A stretch of 64,000 nt of DNA from Kordiimonas sp. SCSIO 12610 (GCF_024398015.1 NZ_CP073747.1:3437652-3501651), one strand, 5' to 3'; numbered from the stretch's first letter, positions 27,444 through 37,688 are shown. Numbers and translations are program-made. Notes: generated by a model from the letters alone, not told the origin.

Positions 27444-28643
27444 TTAACTAAGCGTTGGTTTTATTTTTGACGCCGCTAGAGCAGCCTTTTGACGCGCTAA
27501 ATCCGTGTCGTCACCACTAGCAACAGCAACCCCCATACGCCGCCTTTCAAATGCCTCCGGCTTACCGAACAAACGAATTTCCGTGTCAGATTCCATGAGT
27601 GCATCTGCCAACCCTGCATACGAAATAGCTTTCCCGTCCATACCGCCATAAATGACGGCACTTGCGCCCTCTAATGTCTGGGATGTGTCCACCGGCAGCC
27701 CCAAGAGTGCACGTGCGTGCAGCTCAAATTCATTTTGTTTCTGAGTAATCAAGGTCACGAGGCCTGTATCATGTGGTCTTGGGCTAACCTCAGAGAACCA
27801 GACATCATCGTCTTTGACAAAAAGTTCCACGCCAAAAATGCCCTGTCCACCAAGCGCTGTCGTGACCTTCTCAGCTATCAACTGTGCGTTCGCCAAAGCT
27901 TGTTCGCTCATCGCCATTGGTTGCCAGGATTCGACATAATCACCGCTTTCCTGTCGGTGGCCAATTGGATTACAGAATGATGTTTCAACCTCACCGCCCT
28001 TGCCGATCGATCTAACTGTCAACAGCGTTATTTCATAGTCAAAATCAACAAAGCCTTCTATGATCACGCGCGACCCCGATACACGACCACCTTCCTGCGC
28101 GTATGACCAGGCACCATCAATATCGGTCTCGCTCTTTAGAAGGCTCTGCCCTTTACCTGATGACGACATCACAGGTTTGATCAAACAAGGAAAACCAATA
28201 TCGCCTGTGATTGCTTCACGCACTTCGTCAAGCGAGGAAGCGAATGCATAGGGGCTGGTTGGCAGGCCCAATTCCTCAGCGGCAAGCGTCCTGATACCTT
28301 CGCGGTTCATAGTTAATTGCACAGCTTTCGCCGTTGGGATCACTGTGCTGACGCCCTCATCATCAACTACAGCAAGAACATCTGTCGCAATCGCCTCAAT
28401 CTCTGGAACAATATAATGCGGTGAATATTTTTCGATAACTGATCTCAATGCCTTGGGATCGGTCATATCAACCACAACTGCCTTATGAGCAACCTGATGG
28501 CCCGGCGCGTTCTCGTAGCGATCAACGGCAATCACCTCAACACCGTACCTTTGCAAGGCGATAATCACTTCCTTACCTAGTTCACCAGCCCCCAATAACA
28601 TAACTCGTGTAGCGCTCTCGCTGAGCGGTGTCCCTATTTTCAT
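27444..28643 (-). CDS. purT: Formate-dependent phosphoribosylglycinamide formyltransferase (PurT)
   Basis: A 399-residue ATP-grasp enzyme that formylates GAR with formate and ATP in purine synthesis. The N-terminal fold [25 protein letters not shown] and the ATP-grasp region ([37 protein letters not shown]) are intact and the length is typical. ATG 28643 has GGAG six bases upstream. It is 28 bp downstream of the acyl-CoA dehydrogenase stop. Confidence 0.95.
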   Translation of the reverse strand: MKIGTPLSESATRVMLLGAGELGKEVIIALQRYGVEVIAVDRYENAPGHQVAHKAVVVDMTDPKALRSVIEKYSPHYIVPEIEAIATDVLAVVDDEGVSTVIPTAKAVQLTMNREGIRTLAAEELGLPTSPYAFASSLDEVREAITGDIGFPCLIKPVMSSSGKGQSLLKSETDIDGAWSYAQEGGRVSGSRVIIEGFVDFDYEITLLTVRSIGKGGEVETSFCNPIGHRQESGDYVESWQPMAMSEQALANAQLIAEKVTTALGGQGIFGVELFVKDDDVWFSEVSPRPHDTGLVTLITQKQNEFELHARALLGLPVDTSQTLEGASAVIYGGMDGKAISYAGLADALMESDTEIRLFGKPEAFERRRMGVAVASGDDTDLARQKAALAASKIKPTLS

Positions 28644-28671
28644 GGTCTACTCCAAAAACTATGAGATTACT

Positions 28672-30459
28672 TTATGCAAGGCCCAATTGCTGCTCATCCA
28701 GTGCGAACAATAGCTCATCGCCCGTTTTGATTGTTGACGCCAGAGCCGTGGACACAGGCAGTAGCCGCTGTGCAAAAAACTGTGCCGTTACAATTTTTGA
28801 CGTAAGGAATTTGGTATCACTATCGCCCGCTGCAATCCGATCTTGTGCCTTAAGTGCACCTTTAGCAAGAAGCCAGGCCCCAACAGTTTCTGACATCAAC
28901 CGTTGATAAGGTACCGAGCCCGCAGCAACCGCGCGCGCGTTCTGACCATGCATCTCCAGGAACCAATTGCTAACATCCAAAGCGGCATCCACAGCAGACA
29001 ATAGGGATGGTTTCATACTCGATAAATCGCCGTTCAGTTTTTCCTCTGCAAAGGCTTTAATCTCAGACAACAGGCCTTTAATACCCTCACCACCGTCCAT
29101 TTTTAGCTTACGGTTAGCAAGATCCCAGGATTGAATCCCATTTGTGCCCTCGTAAATTGGCGTGATGCGAACATCACGGTAAATCTGTGCGATACCCGTT
29201 TCTTCAATGAATCCCATACCACCATGGACCTGTACCGCGTCATCGACAACAGCAACACCCATATCGGTCCCGTAAGCTTTAGAAAGTGGGGTTAAAACAT
29301 CAGAAAGTGTACGCCAATATTTTCCCTGCGCATTCCCCCTTGAAGCATGCGCCATATCAATGGCTTTGCCGTTCATATAGTTGATCGCACGCGCGGCCTC
29401 TGTGCGGGCTTTCATTGTCATCAGCATCCGGCGAACATCGGCGTGATTTATAATTGTTGCCTTTGACCCATCGCCGCCTACGGGTGTTCCCTGAACGCGC
29501 TCCGACGCATAGTGAAGCGCTTGCTGGTATCCGCGTTCTGCACAGCCGACGCCCTGAAGGCCAACATGTAAACGCACCGTATTCATCATGGTGAACATCG
29601 CCATCAGGCCTTTGTTTTCTTCGCCAATTAAATACCCGACACATTCACCATTGTCACCGTAAGCCATCGTACACGCGCATGACCCCTTAAGGCCCATTTT
29701 ATGTTCAATGGAAACACATCTTAGATCATTTCGGATGTCATAATTACCATCATTGTCGACAATGAATTTAGGAACCAAAAACAGGGATATACCCCTTGTT
29801 CCCTCAGGTGCGCCCTCTAGCCGTGCAAGGACCAAATGTACAATATTATCCGTAAGGTCATGCTCACCGCAGGTAATATATATTTTCTGACCCTGAATGC
29901 GGTATGTTCCGTCATCTGCTTTTACTGCCTTAGTCGTTAGCGCACCAACGTCAGAGCCGGCTTGGGGCTCTGTAAGGTTCATAGTTCCGCCCCATTCACC
30001 GGATACAAGCTTGTGTAGGTATTTTTCTTTTAATTCATCCGAGCCATGGGCCGCGATTGCTTCAGCCGCACCAATTGTCAATGATGGTAACTGCGCGAAT
30101 GCAAGGTTGGCACCGCACAGCATTTCCTGCACGGGGGCAAAAACAGACTGGGGCATGCCGCCACCGCCAAATTCAACTTCGCTCGCGAGGCCCACAAGCC
30201 CGAGTTCCTGAACATTTTTCCATGCTTCTATCGCACCGGGGGGATAGGTGACAGTTCCATCTTCAAATTTTGCTTCAACACGATCACCGATGGCATTCAT
30301 GGGAGCAATTTCATCCCGCATCAATTTCGCGCATTCATCAAGGATCGCTTCGACGACATCCGAACCTGCTTCTGCAAAAATTTCAAAATTTGTAAGTTCA
30401 GCAATTTCTACAATGTCATTGAGTGTAAACATCATGTCTTTGACGGGAGGCGAAAACAT
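28672..30459 (-). CDS. Acyl-CoA dehydrogenase
   Basis: A 595-residue FAD enzyme of the long AcdH-like class that has a C-terminal extension beyond the basic 380-residue fold. The start fits the subfamily opening (PPVKDMMFTLND). FAD/substrate segments include MNLTEPQAGSDVGALTT and YITCGEHD, and the catalytic Glu is in PIYEGTNGIQ. It oxidises acyl-CoA thioesters in beta-oxidation; chain-length preference cannot be read. AAGGATA lies upstream of the ATG. The window also has an enoyl-CoA hydratase but not adjacent. Confidence 0.93.
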   Translation of the reverse strand: MFSPPVKDMMFTLNDIVEIAELTNFEIFAEAGSDVVEAILDECAKLMRDEIAPMNAIGDRVEAKFEDGTVTYPPGAIEAWKNVQELGLVGLASEVEFGGGGMPQSVFAPVQEMLCGANLAFAQLPSLTIGAAEAIAAHGSDELKEKYLHKLVSGEWGGTMNLTEPQAGSDVGALTTKAVKADDGTYRIQGQKIYITCGEHDLTDNIVHLVLARLEGAPEGTRGISLFLVPKFIVDNDGNYDIRNDLRCVSIEHKMGLKGSCACTMAYGDNGECVGYLIGEENKGLMAMFTMMNTVRLHVGLQGVGCAERGYQQALHYASERVQGTPVGGDGSKATIINHADVRRMLMTMKARTEAARAINYMNGKAIDMAHASRGNAQGKYWRTLSDVLTPLSKAYGTDMGVAVVDDAVQVHGGMGFIEETGIAQIYRDVRITPIYEGTNGIQSWDLANRKLKMDGGEGIKGLLSEIKAFAEEKLNGDLSSMKPSLLSAVDAALDVSNWFLEMHGQNARAVAAGSVPYQRLMSETVGAWLLAKGALKAQDRIAAGDSDTKFLTSKIVTAQFFAQRLLPVSTALASTIKTGDELLFALDEQQLGLA

Positions 30460-30518
30460 ATTGAGTATATCCTTACTAAGGTAATTAAATAATCAGTAGC
30501 CCTGAACCAAAACAGTAT

Positions 30519-31196
30519 TTAGCGTTCCAAAAAAAGAACTCTGTCACCAGTTTTCTCTAGATCGAGCGCAAAACCTTGAGCGATTAGCTTCATAATCATG
30601 GCGTCCGTTTCTGCTTTGCCGGCGATATTATAATGGATTTCCATAATAATCTTTTCAATGCCCGACAATTCAACGTGATTGAAAAAATCAACCTCCGCCC
30701 CTTCAATATCCACGATCAAGGTATTGGCCTGTTGCTCAGAAATTGCTTTTTCGACCGACGCAACTTTGGTTGGCAGGGTCGCAGTATAAACATCCGGTTT
30801 TGTAAGAGACGATGACCAAAAGTCATCATGAACATAAAAATCGACAGTATCAGAATTAATCTGGCTTTCCGGCATCAAAGCAACTTGATTAACAGGGATA
30901 TTAAATCCATTACGCCGAAAATTATCACGCGCCCATTCAATCAGATAAGGGTTAAGCTCGTAAGTTGATATCTTGTCGCCCACGATATTACTGGCGACCA
31001 TTGCAGTTATACCAATACCCGCCCCTAATTCGATAATACGATCATCCGGTTTTATTACTTTTTTGATCAGATTAACTTCGGCACTTTCATACCAACCTTT
31101 AATGAAAGACCGAAGAATCTTCAAAGAGACCGCACGTTTATCAAAACCAATTTTATAGTTATGCAATGGAATAATATCATTCGGTTCAAAATTCAT
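30519..31196 (-). CDS. FkbM family methyltransferase
   Basis: A 225-residue SAM-dependent methyltransferase. The SAM-binding motif is IIELGAGIGITAMVAS, with an acidic residue after the second strand (STYELNP). The FkbM-type C-terminal segment NTLIVDIEGAEVDFF is present. ATG 31196 with AAGG ten bases upstream is preferred; an extension to 31238 would overlap the end of sdaA. Members methylate sugars or polyketides, and no acceptor is evident here. It trails sdaA with 28 bp between them. Confidence 0.82.
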   Translation of the reverse strand: MNFEPNDIIPLHNYKIGFDKRAVSLKILRSFIKGWYESAEVNLIKKVIKPDDRIIELGAGIGITAMVASNIVGDKISTYELNPYLIEWARDNFRRNGFNIPVNQVALMPESQINSDTVDFYVHDDFWSSSLTKPDVYTATLPTKVASVEKAISEQQANTLIVDIEGAEVDFFNHVELSGIEKIIMEIHYNIAGKAETDAMIMKLIAQGFALDLEKTGDRVLFLER

Positions 31197-31224
31197 ACTT
31201 CTGTGCCTTGCGTCAGGAATTCTA

Positions 31225-32622
31225 TCAACAATCAACAACTGTCGCCGCGATAGGAACAGTCACCGCGAGCCCACCTTCCGCTGTTTCTTTATATTTTGTT
31301 TGCATATCACGCCCAGTGATCCGCATGGTGCGAATAACCTTATCCAGCGAGACAAAATGATTACCGTCACCTCGAAGCGACAATCGTGCCGCATTAATCG
31401 CCTTAACGGACGCCATTGCATTACGTTCAATACATGGAACCTGAACGAGGCCACCAATTGGATCACAGGTAAGACCAAGATTATGTTCCATCCCAATTTC
31501 TGCTGCATTCTCAACTTGCTCAGCGGTACCGCCGAGAACCTCTGTCAAACCGGCTGCCGCCATTGAGCACGCACTTCCAACCTCACCCTGGCACCCGACC
31601 TCTGCACCAGAAATCGACGCATTTTCTTTGAATAAAATACCAACGGCACCCGCCGTCAGCAAAAATCTGACGATACCATCATCATTGGCGCCTGGGCAAA
31701 ACCTGACATAATAATGCAGAACAGCCGGTACAATGCCAGCCGCGCCGTTGGTTGGTGCTGTTACAACACGCCCACCAACAGCATTTTCCTCATTAACGGC
31801 CAGTGCATATAAATTAACCCAGTCAATAATCGTCAACGGATCAGTTAATGCAGTTTCGGGTCTTGAGGCCAACTGTTCGTACATATCGGCGGCTCTACGC
31901 TTAATTTTAAGCCCCGGCATATTGCCTTTCTGGCTACATCCGCGCTTTACGCAGGCTTCCATCACCTGCCAAATTTCCAGAAGGTTTTTGCGCGTTTCTT
32001 CTTCATCTCTGAACGCACTTTCATTCGCCAACATAATGTCGCTTATCGATTTACCTGATGTTTTACAATGCGCCAACAATTCGGCCCCACTTTTAAAGGG
32101 ATAGGGCTGACTAATCGGGTCCACATCATCAAAGCTATCAGCCTCGGCTTCTTCCTCGGAAACGACAAAACCGCCACCAATCGAATAAGAGATCGTTCGA
32201 CAAACGATATGACCATCTTTATCAAATGCCTTGAACTCCATCCCGTTGGGATGAAAAGGGAGGCGTTCCCGAGGAACTAACAGAAGGTCTGTATCCTCGT
32301 TAAAATCTATTTCAAGTCTTCTACCGAGAGTGATCCTGTTGCCCTCCCGGACACTAAGAACCATCTCATCAATTTTGTCGACATCAACAGTTTTCGGGCT
32401 TTCCCCCATTAGTCCGAGTATAATAGCCTTGTCAGACCCGTGACCTCGTCCCGTCGCACCTAACGATCCGTACAGTTTGGATTCAACACGCCTAATTTGC
32501 ATCAGCTTGCCTTCTTGATCCAACTGTTCAACAAATTGCTTGGCCGCTCTCATTGGCCCGACAGTATGCGAGCTTGAAGGTCCAACCCCAATATTGAATA
32601 AATCTAAGACACTAATGGTCAA
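31225..32622 (-). CDS. sdaA: L-serine ammonia-lyase, single-chain iron-sulfur type
   Basis: A 465-residue enzyme converting L-serine to pyruvate and ammonia with a [4Fe-4S] cluster. The opening [20 protein letters not shown] and the cysteine segments [14 protein letters not shown] and [12 protein letters not shown] are those of the family. It starts at TTG (32622) with GGAGAGG a few bases upstream; the protein begins exactly where family members begin. It depends on iron-sulfur supply from the SUF system in this window. Confidence 0.95.
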   Translation of the reverse strand: MTISVLDLFNIGVGPSSSHTVGPMRAAKQFVEQLDQEGKLMQIRRVESKLYGSLGATGRGHGSDKAIILGLMGESPKTVDVDKIDEMVLSVREGNRITLGRRLEIDFNEDTDLLLVPRERLPFHPNGMEFKAFDKDGHIVCRTISYSIGGGFVVSEEEAEADSFDDVDPISQPYPFKSGAELLAHCKTSGKSISDIMLANESAFRDEEETRKNLLEIWQVMEACVKRGCSQKGNMPGLKIKRRAADMYEQLASRPETALTDPLTIIDWVNLYALAVNEENAVGGRVVTAPTNGAAGIVPAVLHYYVRFCPGANDDGIVRFLLTAGAVGILFKENASISGAEVGCQGEVGSACSMAAAGLTEVLGGTAEQVENAAEIGMEHNLGLTCDPIGGLVQVPCIERNAMASVKAINAARLSLRGDGNHFVSLDKVIRTMRITGRDMQTKYKETAEGGLAVTVPIAATVVDC

Positions 32623-33050
32623 CGCAGCCTCTCCAAATTATCGTGCTAAATCTGAATAATTTTTAGAAAAAATATCATTTGAAACTATTCGGAATAATAC
32701 ACTTCCGCAACGTAAATCGATACTGATCGCCCAAGTATTTTTATTGGCAACAAACGTTATGGATGCAGCCAATAGAACTGGATTGAGTCGCGTATTAACT
32801 GATTCTCTTAACTTTTCAGCAAGCCCCAGTTAACGGAATTCCTGATCAACAGACCTTAAAAACAACCCATCAACTGGCCCAAATCACGTAATTCATCACT
32901 TTTTTCACCTATATACCCTTAAAAACCGTGTTAAATAAAAGGCTTAACTTGACGCACGCTATGTCCTTTGGCACGTTTGTAAGAACAGGGGCCGTGGTAT
33001 GATCCCATAAGTTGACAGACATAGATGCCTTGCCCGGAGGGAGAATGAAT
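32623..33050. other. 428-bp gene-free region between sdaA and ihfB
   Basis: No coding sequence with a ribosome site is visible. It must contain the divergent promoters of sdaA (minus) and ihfB (plus). A TTGACG-like -35 element occurs near 32948 (CTTGACGCACG), but the -10 is not clear. Nothing else recognised. Confidence 0.45.
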
Positions 33051-33329
33051 ATGATCAAATCTGAATTGATCAATAAGATTGCTGAAGATAATCCTCATCT
33101 ATTCCACAGAGATGTGGAACGCATTGTCTCTAAAATATTTGATGAAATCACCGATGCACTCTCTCGTGGTGATCGGGTAGAGCTAAGGGGCTTTGGCGCT
33201 TTTTCCATCAAAAGCCGACCAGCCAGAGTTGGACGAAACCCCAGAACCGGCGAAAAAGTTGAAGTTGCGGAAAAACGTGTTCCTTATTTCAAAACAGGAA
33301 AAGACTTGCGCGAAAAGCTGAACAACTAG
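33051..33329 (+). CDS. ihfB: Integration host factor subunit beta
   Basis: A 92-residue nucleoid protein of the HU/IHF fold that bends DNA as a heterodimer with IHF-alpha. [16 protein letters not shown] and the DNA-binding arm [20 protein letters not shown] are diagnostic of the beta subunit. Two ATGs follow GGAGGG (33045 and 33051); 33051 gives the canonical N-terminus and better spacing. The next genes are lapA and pyrF, the usual neighbours in Proteobacteria, but lapB is missing between them. Confidence 0.94.
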   Translation: MIKSELINKIAEDNPHLFHRDVERIVSKIFDEITDALSRGDRVELRGFGAFSIKSRPARVGRNPRTGEKVEVAEKRVPYFKTGKDLREKLNN

Positions 33330-33408
33330 AAAAGCAGCACGTTATAATCCCGAAATTTGCTGTTATCGTGAGTCAGCCCTTACGAAACAACAGCAGTAGA
33401 ATACACAC

Positions 33409-33762
33409 ATGATTGCAGACATCGTAAAATTCTTCCGCTTTCTTTTTTGGCTTTCTCTTGCGGTTATTTTGGTTATTTTCTCAGTTAATAACCGCCATGA
33501 TGCCGATCTATCATTTGATCCATTGTTTTCAAATCTACCTCCAATACCAGTATATATGGTTTTATTTGCCGGTATATTCATTGGCATCACCATAACGGGG
33601 TTATCATTGAACTGGTTGCGCCTAAAGGGCTTTACAAAACGGCGACAAGCTGAACGAGCCGCATCAACACTAGAAGATCAGGTATCTACGCTCTCGGAAG
33701 ACTTACACAATAGCAAAGCCAAGCTTGCCCATGAAAACACCGGCGAGAATGTATCAATTTAA
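33409..33762 (+). CDS. lapA: LapA family (DUF1049) membrane protein
   Basis: A 117-residue protein with two hydrophobic helices (residues about 5-25 and 43-65) joined by the family loop VNNRHDADLSFDPLFSNLP, then a cytosolic coiled tail (RRQAERAASTLEDQVSTLSEDL). LapA partners LapB in controlling LpxC turnover and LPS assembly in E. coli; LapB would be expected next but is absent here. It lies 80 bp after ihfB. Confidence 0.85.
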   Translation: MIADIVKFFRFLFWLSLAVILVIFSVNNRHDADLSFDPLFSNLPPIPVYMVLFAGIFIGITITGLSLNWLRLKGFTKRRQAERAASTLEDQVSTLSEDLHNSKAKLAHENTGENVSI

Positions 33763-33798
33763 TATCCTCTGATCATATAGTATCTTCTGATCATCTAA
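33763..33798. repeat. Two tandem imperfect 18-bp repeats after lapA
   Basis: Unit 1 (33763-33780) and unit 2 (33781-33798) differ at three positions; each contains TCTGATCAT with the palindrome TGATCA. The repeat begins directly after the lapA stop. Function unknown; it could be a small duplication or paired operator sites for pyrF. Confidence 0.7.
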
Positions 33799-33863
33799 TT
33801 GCATTTTGACGACTTAAAACGAGGTTGCTACATACAGCACCAGATATGAAATCGGAGACTAGT

Positions 33864-34577
33864 ATGCTACAATCTCATGAGCGAATTTTCTGTGCACTCG
33901 ATACCACTGATGTTAGCGAAGCTGTCCAGTTATCAAAAAACCTGAAAGGGTACGTGGGCGGTGTTAAACTTGGCCTCGAATTTTTCATGGCAAACGGCGC
34001 TGACGGTTTTAAACAAGTAGCCGATACCGAAATCCCGATTTTTCTGGATCTTAAATTCCACGACATTCCAAACACTGTCGCTGGTGCAATTCGAGCGGTT
34101 GCGCCCCTAGCGCCTAAAATTCTTACTATTCATACTCAAGGCGGATCGGAAATGATGCGCCGCGCTCAGGAAACCGCGATAGAAGAGGCAGACAAACATG
34201 GTTTGGAAAAACCATGGGTCGTGGGTGTCACTATTCTAACAAGCTTAGATGAAAATGACATAGGCGCAACGGGCATCGAAGGGGCTGTACCCACCGCGGT
34301 TGAGCGGCTCGCAAAACTTGCGAGCACAAATTCGCTCGATGGGGTTGTTTGTAGCCCTATGGAGATAACCCTGCTCCGCGAAACTATTTCAGAAGATTTC
34401 AAATTAGTCGTTCCAGGTATTCGGCCAGCGGGAAGCGCCGTGGGTGACCAGAAGCGTGTTTTAACACCAAAAGAAGCCGTTGATAACGGTGCAGACATAC
34501 TGGTTATCGGAAGGCCAATAACCCAAGCACCTGACCCAATTAAAGCAGCACAAAAGATAGCTGAGGGCCTTGCATAA
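33864..34577 (+). CDS. pyrF: Orotidine 5'-phosphate decarboxylase
   Basis: A 237-residue TIM-barrel enzyme forming UMP from OMP. Catalytic residues are in FLDLKFHDIPNTVAGA (the D-x-K-x-x-D signature), and the phosphate loop is near VPGIRPAGS. GGAG six bases before ATG 33864 decides the start; the open frame upstream to 33825 has none. It follows the ihfB-lapA pair, the standard proteobacterial position. Confidence 0.95.
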   Translation: MLQSHERIFCALDTTDVSEAVQLSKNLKGYVGGVKLGLEFFMANGADGFKQVADTEIPIFLDLKFHDIPNTVAGAIRAVAPLAPKILTIHTQGGSEMMRRAQETAIEEADKHGLEKPWVVGVTILTSLDENDIGATGIEGAVPTAVERLAKLASTNSLDGVVCSPMEITLLRETISEDFKLVVPGIRPAGSAVGDQKRVLTPKEAVDNGADILVIGRPITQAPDPIKAAQKIAEGLA

Positions 34578-34731
34578 ACTTTAAAGTGCCTAATTTCTGG
34601 AATTGTATCGCAGTTTCAGGCCTTCTTCATTATACTTGTTATTTGAAAATCAGTTAAGAGTTTCCAAACCTATATTGCTATCCGGCTCGGCTCTATGACA
34701 CGGATAGCCGACAACAATGTACGGGGGCCTC

Positions 34732-36291
34732 ATGAAACTTATTGCTTTCTCGATTCTCATTTCAGTAACGCTATTCGCAAGTTCACATAGTCAAGCTGTT
34801 GCGCAGGATAATGAGCGAAAGGTAACATTACTGTTTACCAACGATGTTGAAAGTGCATACGACCCTATCCCAGCTTTTTGGCTGGACAATATCGATCGGA
34901 TCGGCGGCATCGCCGAAATGACGACGCTAATCGATAGTATCAGAAATCAGCCTAGCCCCACTTTTTTGTTTGATGCCGGGGATATCTTTACAGGCTCGCT
35001 AGCGAAAAGAACCGAAGGTGCACTGGCTTTTGATCTCATGAGATTAATGCAATATGACGCTTTAGGTATCGGCAATCACGAGTTTGAGTATGGCGTCGAT
35101 ATTTTAGCCTGGCAAAAAAACCGCGCCCCATTTCCGGTTCTTGGTGCTAACATGTTTTATAAGGGCACCAATCATCCGTTTGCACAAGCCCATACCATCA
35201 TTGAACGGGACGGAATCCGTATTGGTGTGATCGGCATCATGGGCCGTGACGCGGTCTCTGCTATTATTCCTTCTTTCATTGCACCGCTTGATGTAACTGA
35301 TGAAGCAGAAGCAGTTCAAAAATCTGTTGATGCAATCAGGGGTGATGTGGACCTGATTGTGCTCCTGACCCATCAGGGGAAAACCGCGCCTATGCAAACT
35401 GATGCAGAATCAGACCCCCGCCTTCAACGCGATATTGATGCTGATATTCGGCTCGCTGGTGCTGTCAAAGGGGTCGATATCCTGTTTGCAGGGCATGCAG
35501 ACGCGGGCACGCCGAAGCCTGTCGTTCACTCAGATACCGGTACAATCATTATGCAAACATATGGGCAAGGTACCCATCTGGGCTTCTTGGAAATAGAGCT
35601 TGATACGACCGCCGGGAAAATCATCAAATATGATGGTAAGCTAATCCCAGTGGACGCAGACAAATACAAGCCCGACCCCAAAATTCATGCGTTGCTTGAG
35701 AAAACACGCGCAGAACACGCCGACCTTTTCGAGCAAATTGGTTCGACCACACATTATATGAGCAGGCGATATATCGAAGAATCAGATGTGGGCAATCTGT
35801 TTGCCGATCAAATACGCCGTGTTGCCAAATCTGATATTGCTTTTGTTCATGCAGGCAGCCTTCGAAAAGATATTCCCAAGGGAAACTTAACGTTGGCCGA
35901 TATTCTGGATGTTTATCCATTTGTCGACGATGTGTTGGTGCTTGAATTAACAGGAACACAACTAACGGAAATTATAAGGCAGTCCCTAACATTCGAACGT
36001 GGCCTTTTACAGATTTCTGGCTTCGAAATTATCTACGACTCGTCCAAAGCGATTGAAGATCGTTTGGTGTCAATTCGGTATCAGGGAAAAGATATTAGAC
36101 CGAATGATACCTTCTCAGCTGCGGCCCCCGGTTTTTTGGCGGAAGGTGGTGATCTTTATACAACCTTTGCAGATATTGAAAAAACCGCGAACGCAGGAAA
36201 AGTGTCAGAAATATTGCTGGAGTTTTTCAAAGCGACTGGACCGGTTTCTGCGCCTTCAAAAGGCCGGCAGAAAGATAGATCAGCTTCCTAA
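34732..36291 (+). CDS. Exported 5'-nucleotidase/metallophosphatase with altered metal-site residues
   Basis: A 519-residue bifunctional 5'-nucleotidase-type protein with a signal peptide (residues 1-25, cleavage near AVAQ). Family motifs are FDAGDIF, GNHEFEYG and LLTHQGK. The first motif, usually N-D-x-H, reads N-D-V-E (D38, E40), and the usual G-H-x-H reads GHAD. UshA has Gln at the latter site, so variation occurs, but both changes together are notable. The C-terminal 5'-nucleotidase domain (VGNLFADQIRR, LTGTQLTEIIRQSL) is intact. GGGGG precedes the ATG at 34732. It likely hydrolyses nucleotides or sugar nucleotides in the periplasm. Confidence 0.85.
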   Translation: MKLIAFSILISVTLFASSHSQAVAQDNERKVTLLFTNDVESAYDPIPAFWLDNIDRIGGIAEMTTLIDSIRNQPSPTFLFDAGDIFTGSLAKRTEGALAFDLMRLMQYDALGIGNHEFEYGVDILAWQKNRAPFPVLGANMFYKGTNHPFAQAHTIIERDGIRIGVIGIMGRDAVSAIIPSFIAPLDVTDEAEAVQKSVDAIRGDVDLIVLLTHQGKTAPMQTDAESDPRLQRDIDADIRLAGAVKGVDILFAGHADAGTPKPVVHSDTGTIIMQTYGQGTHLGFLEIELDTTAGKIIKYDGKLIPVDADKYKPDPKIHALLEKTRAEHADLFEQIGSTTHYMSRRYIEESDVGNLFADQIRRVAKSDIAFVHAGSLRKDIPKGNLTLADILDVYPFVDDVLVLELTGTQLTEIIRQSLTFERGLLQISGFEIIYDSSKAIEDRLVSIRYQGKDIRPNDTFSAAAPGFLAEGGDLYTTFADIEKTANAGKVSEILLEFFKATGPVSAPSKGRQKDRSAS

Positions 36292-36301
36292 CTATCCTTA
36301 C

Positions 36302-36340
36302 AAAAAGCCTTATGAGGATAGTCAATATCTCATAAGGCTT
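36302..36340 (-). terminator. Terminator between the 5'-nucleotidase and TraB/GumN genes
   Basis: Perfect 12-bp stem AAGCCTTATGAG (36305-36316) / CTCATAAGGCTT (36329-36340) with a 12-nt loop. On the minus strand it is followed by TTTTT (36306-36302), fitting the gene that ends at 36352. It also lies just after the 5'-nucleotidase stop, so it may act on both. Confidence 0.85.
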
Positions 36341-36351
36341 AAATGGATATT

Positions 36352-37224
36352 TTAATGGATTCTGCTAACGCTAAACCCTGCTTGTTTCAATAAGTCAATA
36401 ACAGACTTATCCCCGGACAAATGGCCAGCCCCTACAGCAATCATAAAGTTACCCGGTTCATTAATGATCGTTTTGACATCGTTAATCCAGTTGGCATTGC
36501 GTTCATAAAGAAGCTTATCCGCCAACATTGGAGCATCGATGAGTTCTTCATTCATCAAAGCGCCGAGTTTTTCCGCCTCGCCCGTAATCCACAGCGTCGT
36601 CATTTCATTCATAACATTTGCAGCATCATCTGCTTCGGATAATGCGTCACGCAAAAACTGTATTTGGTCTTCTTCGCTTAAAGACGCAAAAACAGATATT
36701 TGAAACTCTGCTGTCTCGAGGCCAAGGATAGGCTTGCCTTCTGCCTGTGCCAATCCTGTTAAAACAGACTCGACACCAGCATTATCATCATAACCAATTT
36801 TAATATATTGCAGGGCCGTGTAGGTTAATCCAGCAAACCAAGGCCTGAAACGATCAAGTGCCTCAGCAGGTACAGGGAATTGAGCCAATCCTTCAACCAG
36901 CGCATTAAAGTCCTGCTCACCAATTTTTTCACGTAAGGTCTCGCCAGCTGGAAGAAGGCCATATTTTGGCACTAAACTTTGCATGACCTGATCTGAACTT
37001 TGTTCAGGCGAAAGCTCTAAATACAATTTATCAGCGTCACTTAAAGCCTTCGTTATATCTTCATTCATCCAGACTGTGCCTGGCTTCAAAAGATGCACAG
37101 TACCCATGATATTAACCGTTGTATCCTCATCCTTCACCTGCCACATGGCAACCTGACCATCGGCCAAGGATGGCAAAGATATAAGGGCCAGCAATGAAAG
37201 GCCCGAGATTAGCTTTTTGAGCAT
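36352..37224 (-). CDS. TraB/GumN family exported protein
   Basis: A 290-residue protein with a signal peptide (LKKLISGLSLLALISLPSLA). Family motifs are present: NIMGTVHLLKPG (GxxH) near residue 40 and AVGAGHLSGDKSVIDLL near the C-terminus. These are TIKI/TraB-like putative metalloproteases; bacterial functions are largely unknown. It is convergent with the 5'-nucleotidase gene and lies 266 bp from rpmI. Confidence 0.85.
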   Translation of the reverse strand: MLKKLISGLSLLALISLPSLADGQVAMWQVKDEDTTVNIMGTVHLLKPGTVWMNEDITKALSDADKLYLELSPEQSSDQVMQSLVPKYGLLPAGETLREKIGEQDFNALVEGLAQFPVPAEALDRFRPWFAGLTYTALQYIKIGYDDNAGVESVLTGLAQAEGKPILGLETAEFQISVFASLSEEDQIQFLRDALSEADDAANVMNEMTTLWITGEAEKLGALMNEELIDAPMLADKLLYERNANWINDVKTIINEPGNFMIAVGAGHLSGDKSVIDLLKQAGFSVSRIH

Positions 37225-37490
37225 GGAATTCCCCTAAATTCTATTGCCTACTATGCAGTACGCACACTTTACGTAGTGTTCGGCACTGATAGTATCAAGT
37301 GATCGTCGATGAATAACGATAAAACAGAGCTAAATATACAAATCATAATGATCACATATCCCATAGATTCTTCCCTTGCTTTCTAAGCCATTCCTCGCTA
37401 TAAGCCGCGTTCCATCGGATGATCCGGCTGATTTAAGGGCTGCCGTGATTATTCAGAATCAACACTCTTTACTGAATGTGAGGAATGAAA

Positions 37491-37688
37491 ATGCCCAAGA
37501 TGAAAACAAAATCTGGCGCGAAAAAGCGTTTCAGCTTGACTGCCAAAGGCAAGGTACGTGCAAGCCAGGCTGGTAAACAGCACGGCATGATCAAACGGAC
37601 CAACAAGCAAATCCGTAACCAACGTGGTACAACGATCCTGAACGATTGTGACGCCAATATCGTTAAGAAATTCCTGCCATACGGCTAA
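37491..37688 (+). CDS. rpmI: 50S ribosomal protein L35
   Basis: A 65-residue basic protein with the family opening [14 protein letters not shown] and the [16 protein letters not shown] core. ATG 37491 has AGGA six bases upstream and gives the standard N-terminus; ATG 37485 is an alternative. It leads the rpmI-rplT-pheS-pheT group; infC, often first in this operon, is not upstream. A possible leader stem, ATTCAG / CTGAAT, lies between 37451 and 37477. Confidence 0.96.
   Translation: MPKMKTKSGAKKRFSLTAKGKVRASQAGKQHGMIKRTNKQIRNQRGTTILNDCDANIVKKFLPYG

Noticed and set aside
37451..37477. Leader stem ATTCAG/CTGAAT before rpmI as an L20 autoregulatory element
   Set aside because: Only a 6-bp stem with a 15-nt loop; no similarity to a known L20 leader could be established by eye.
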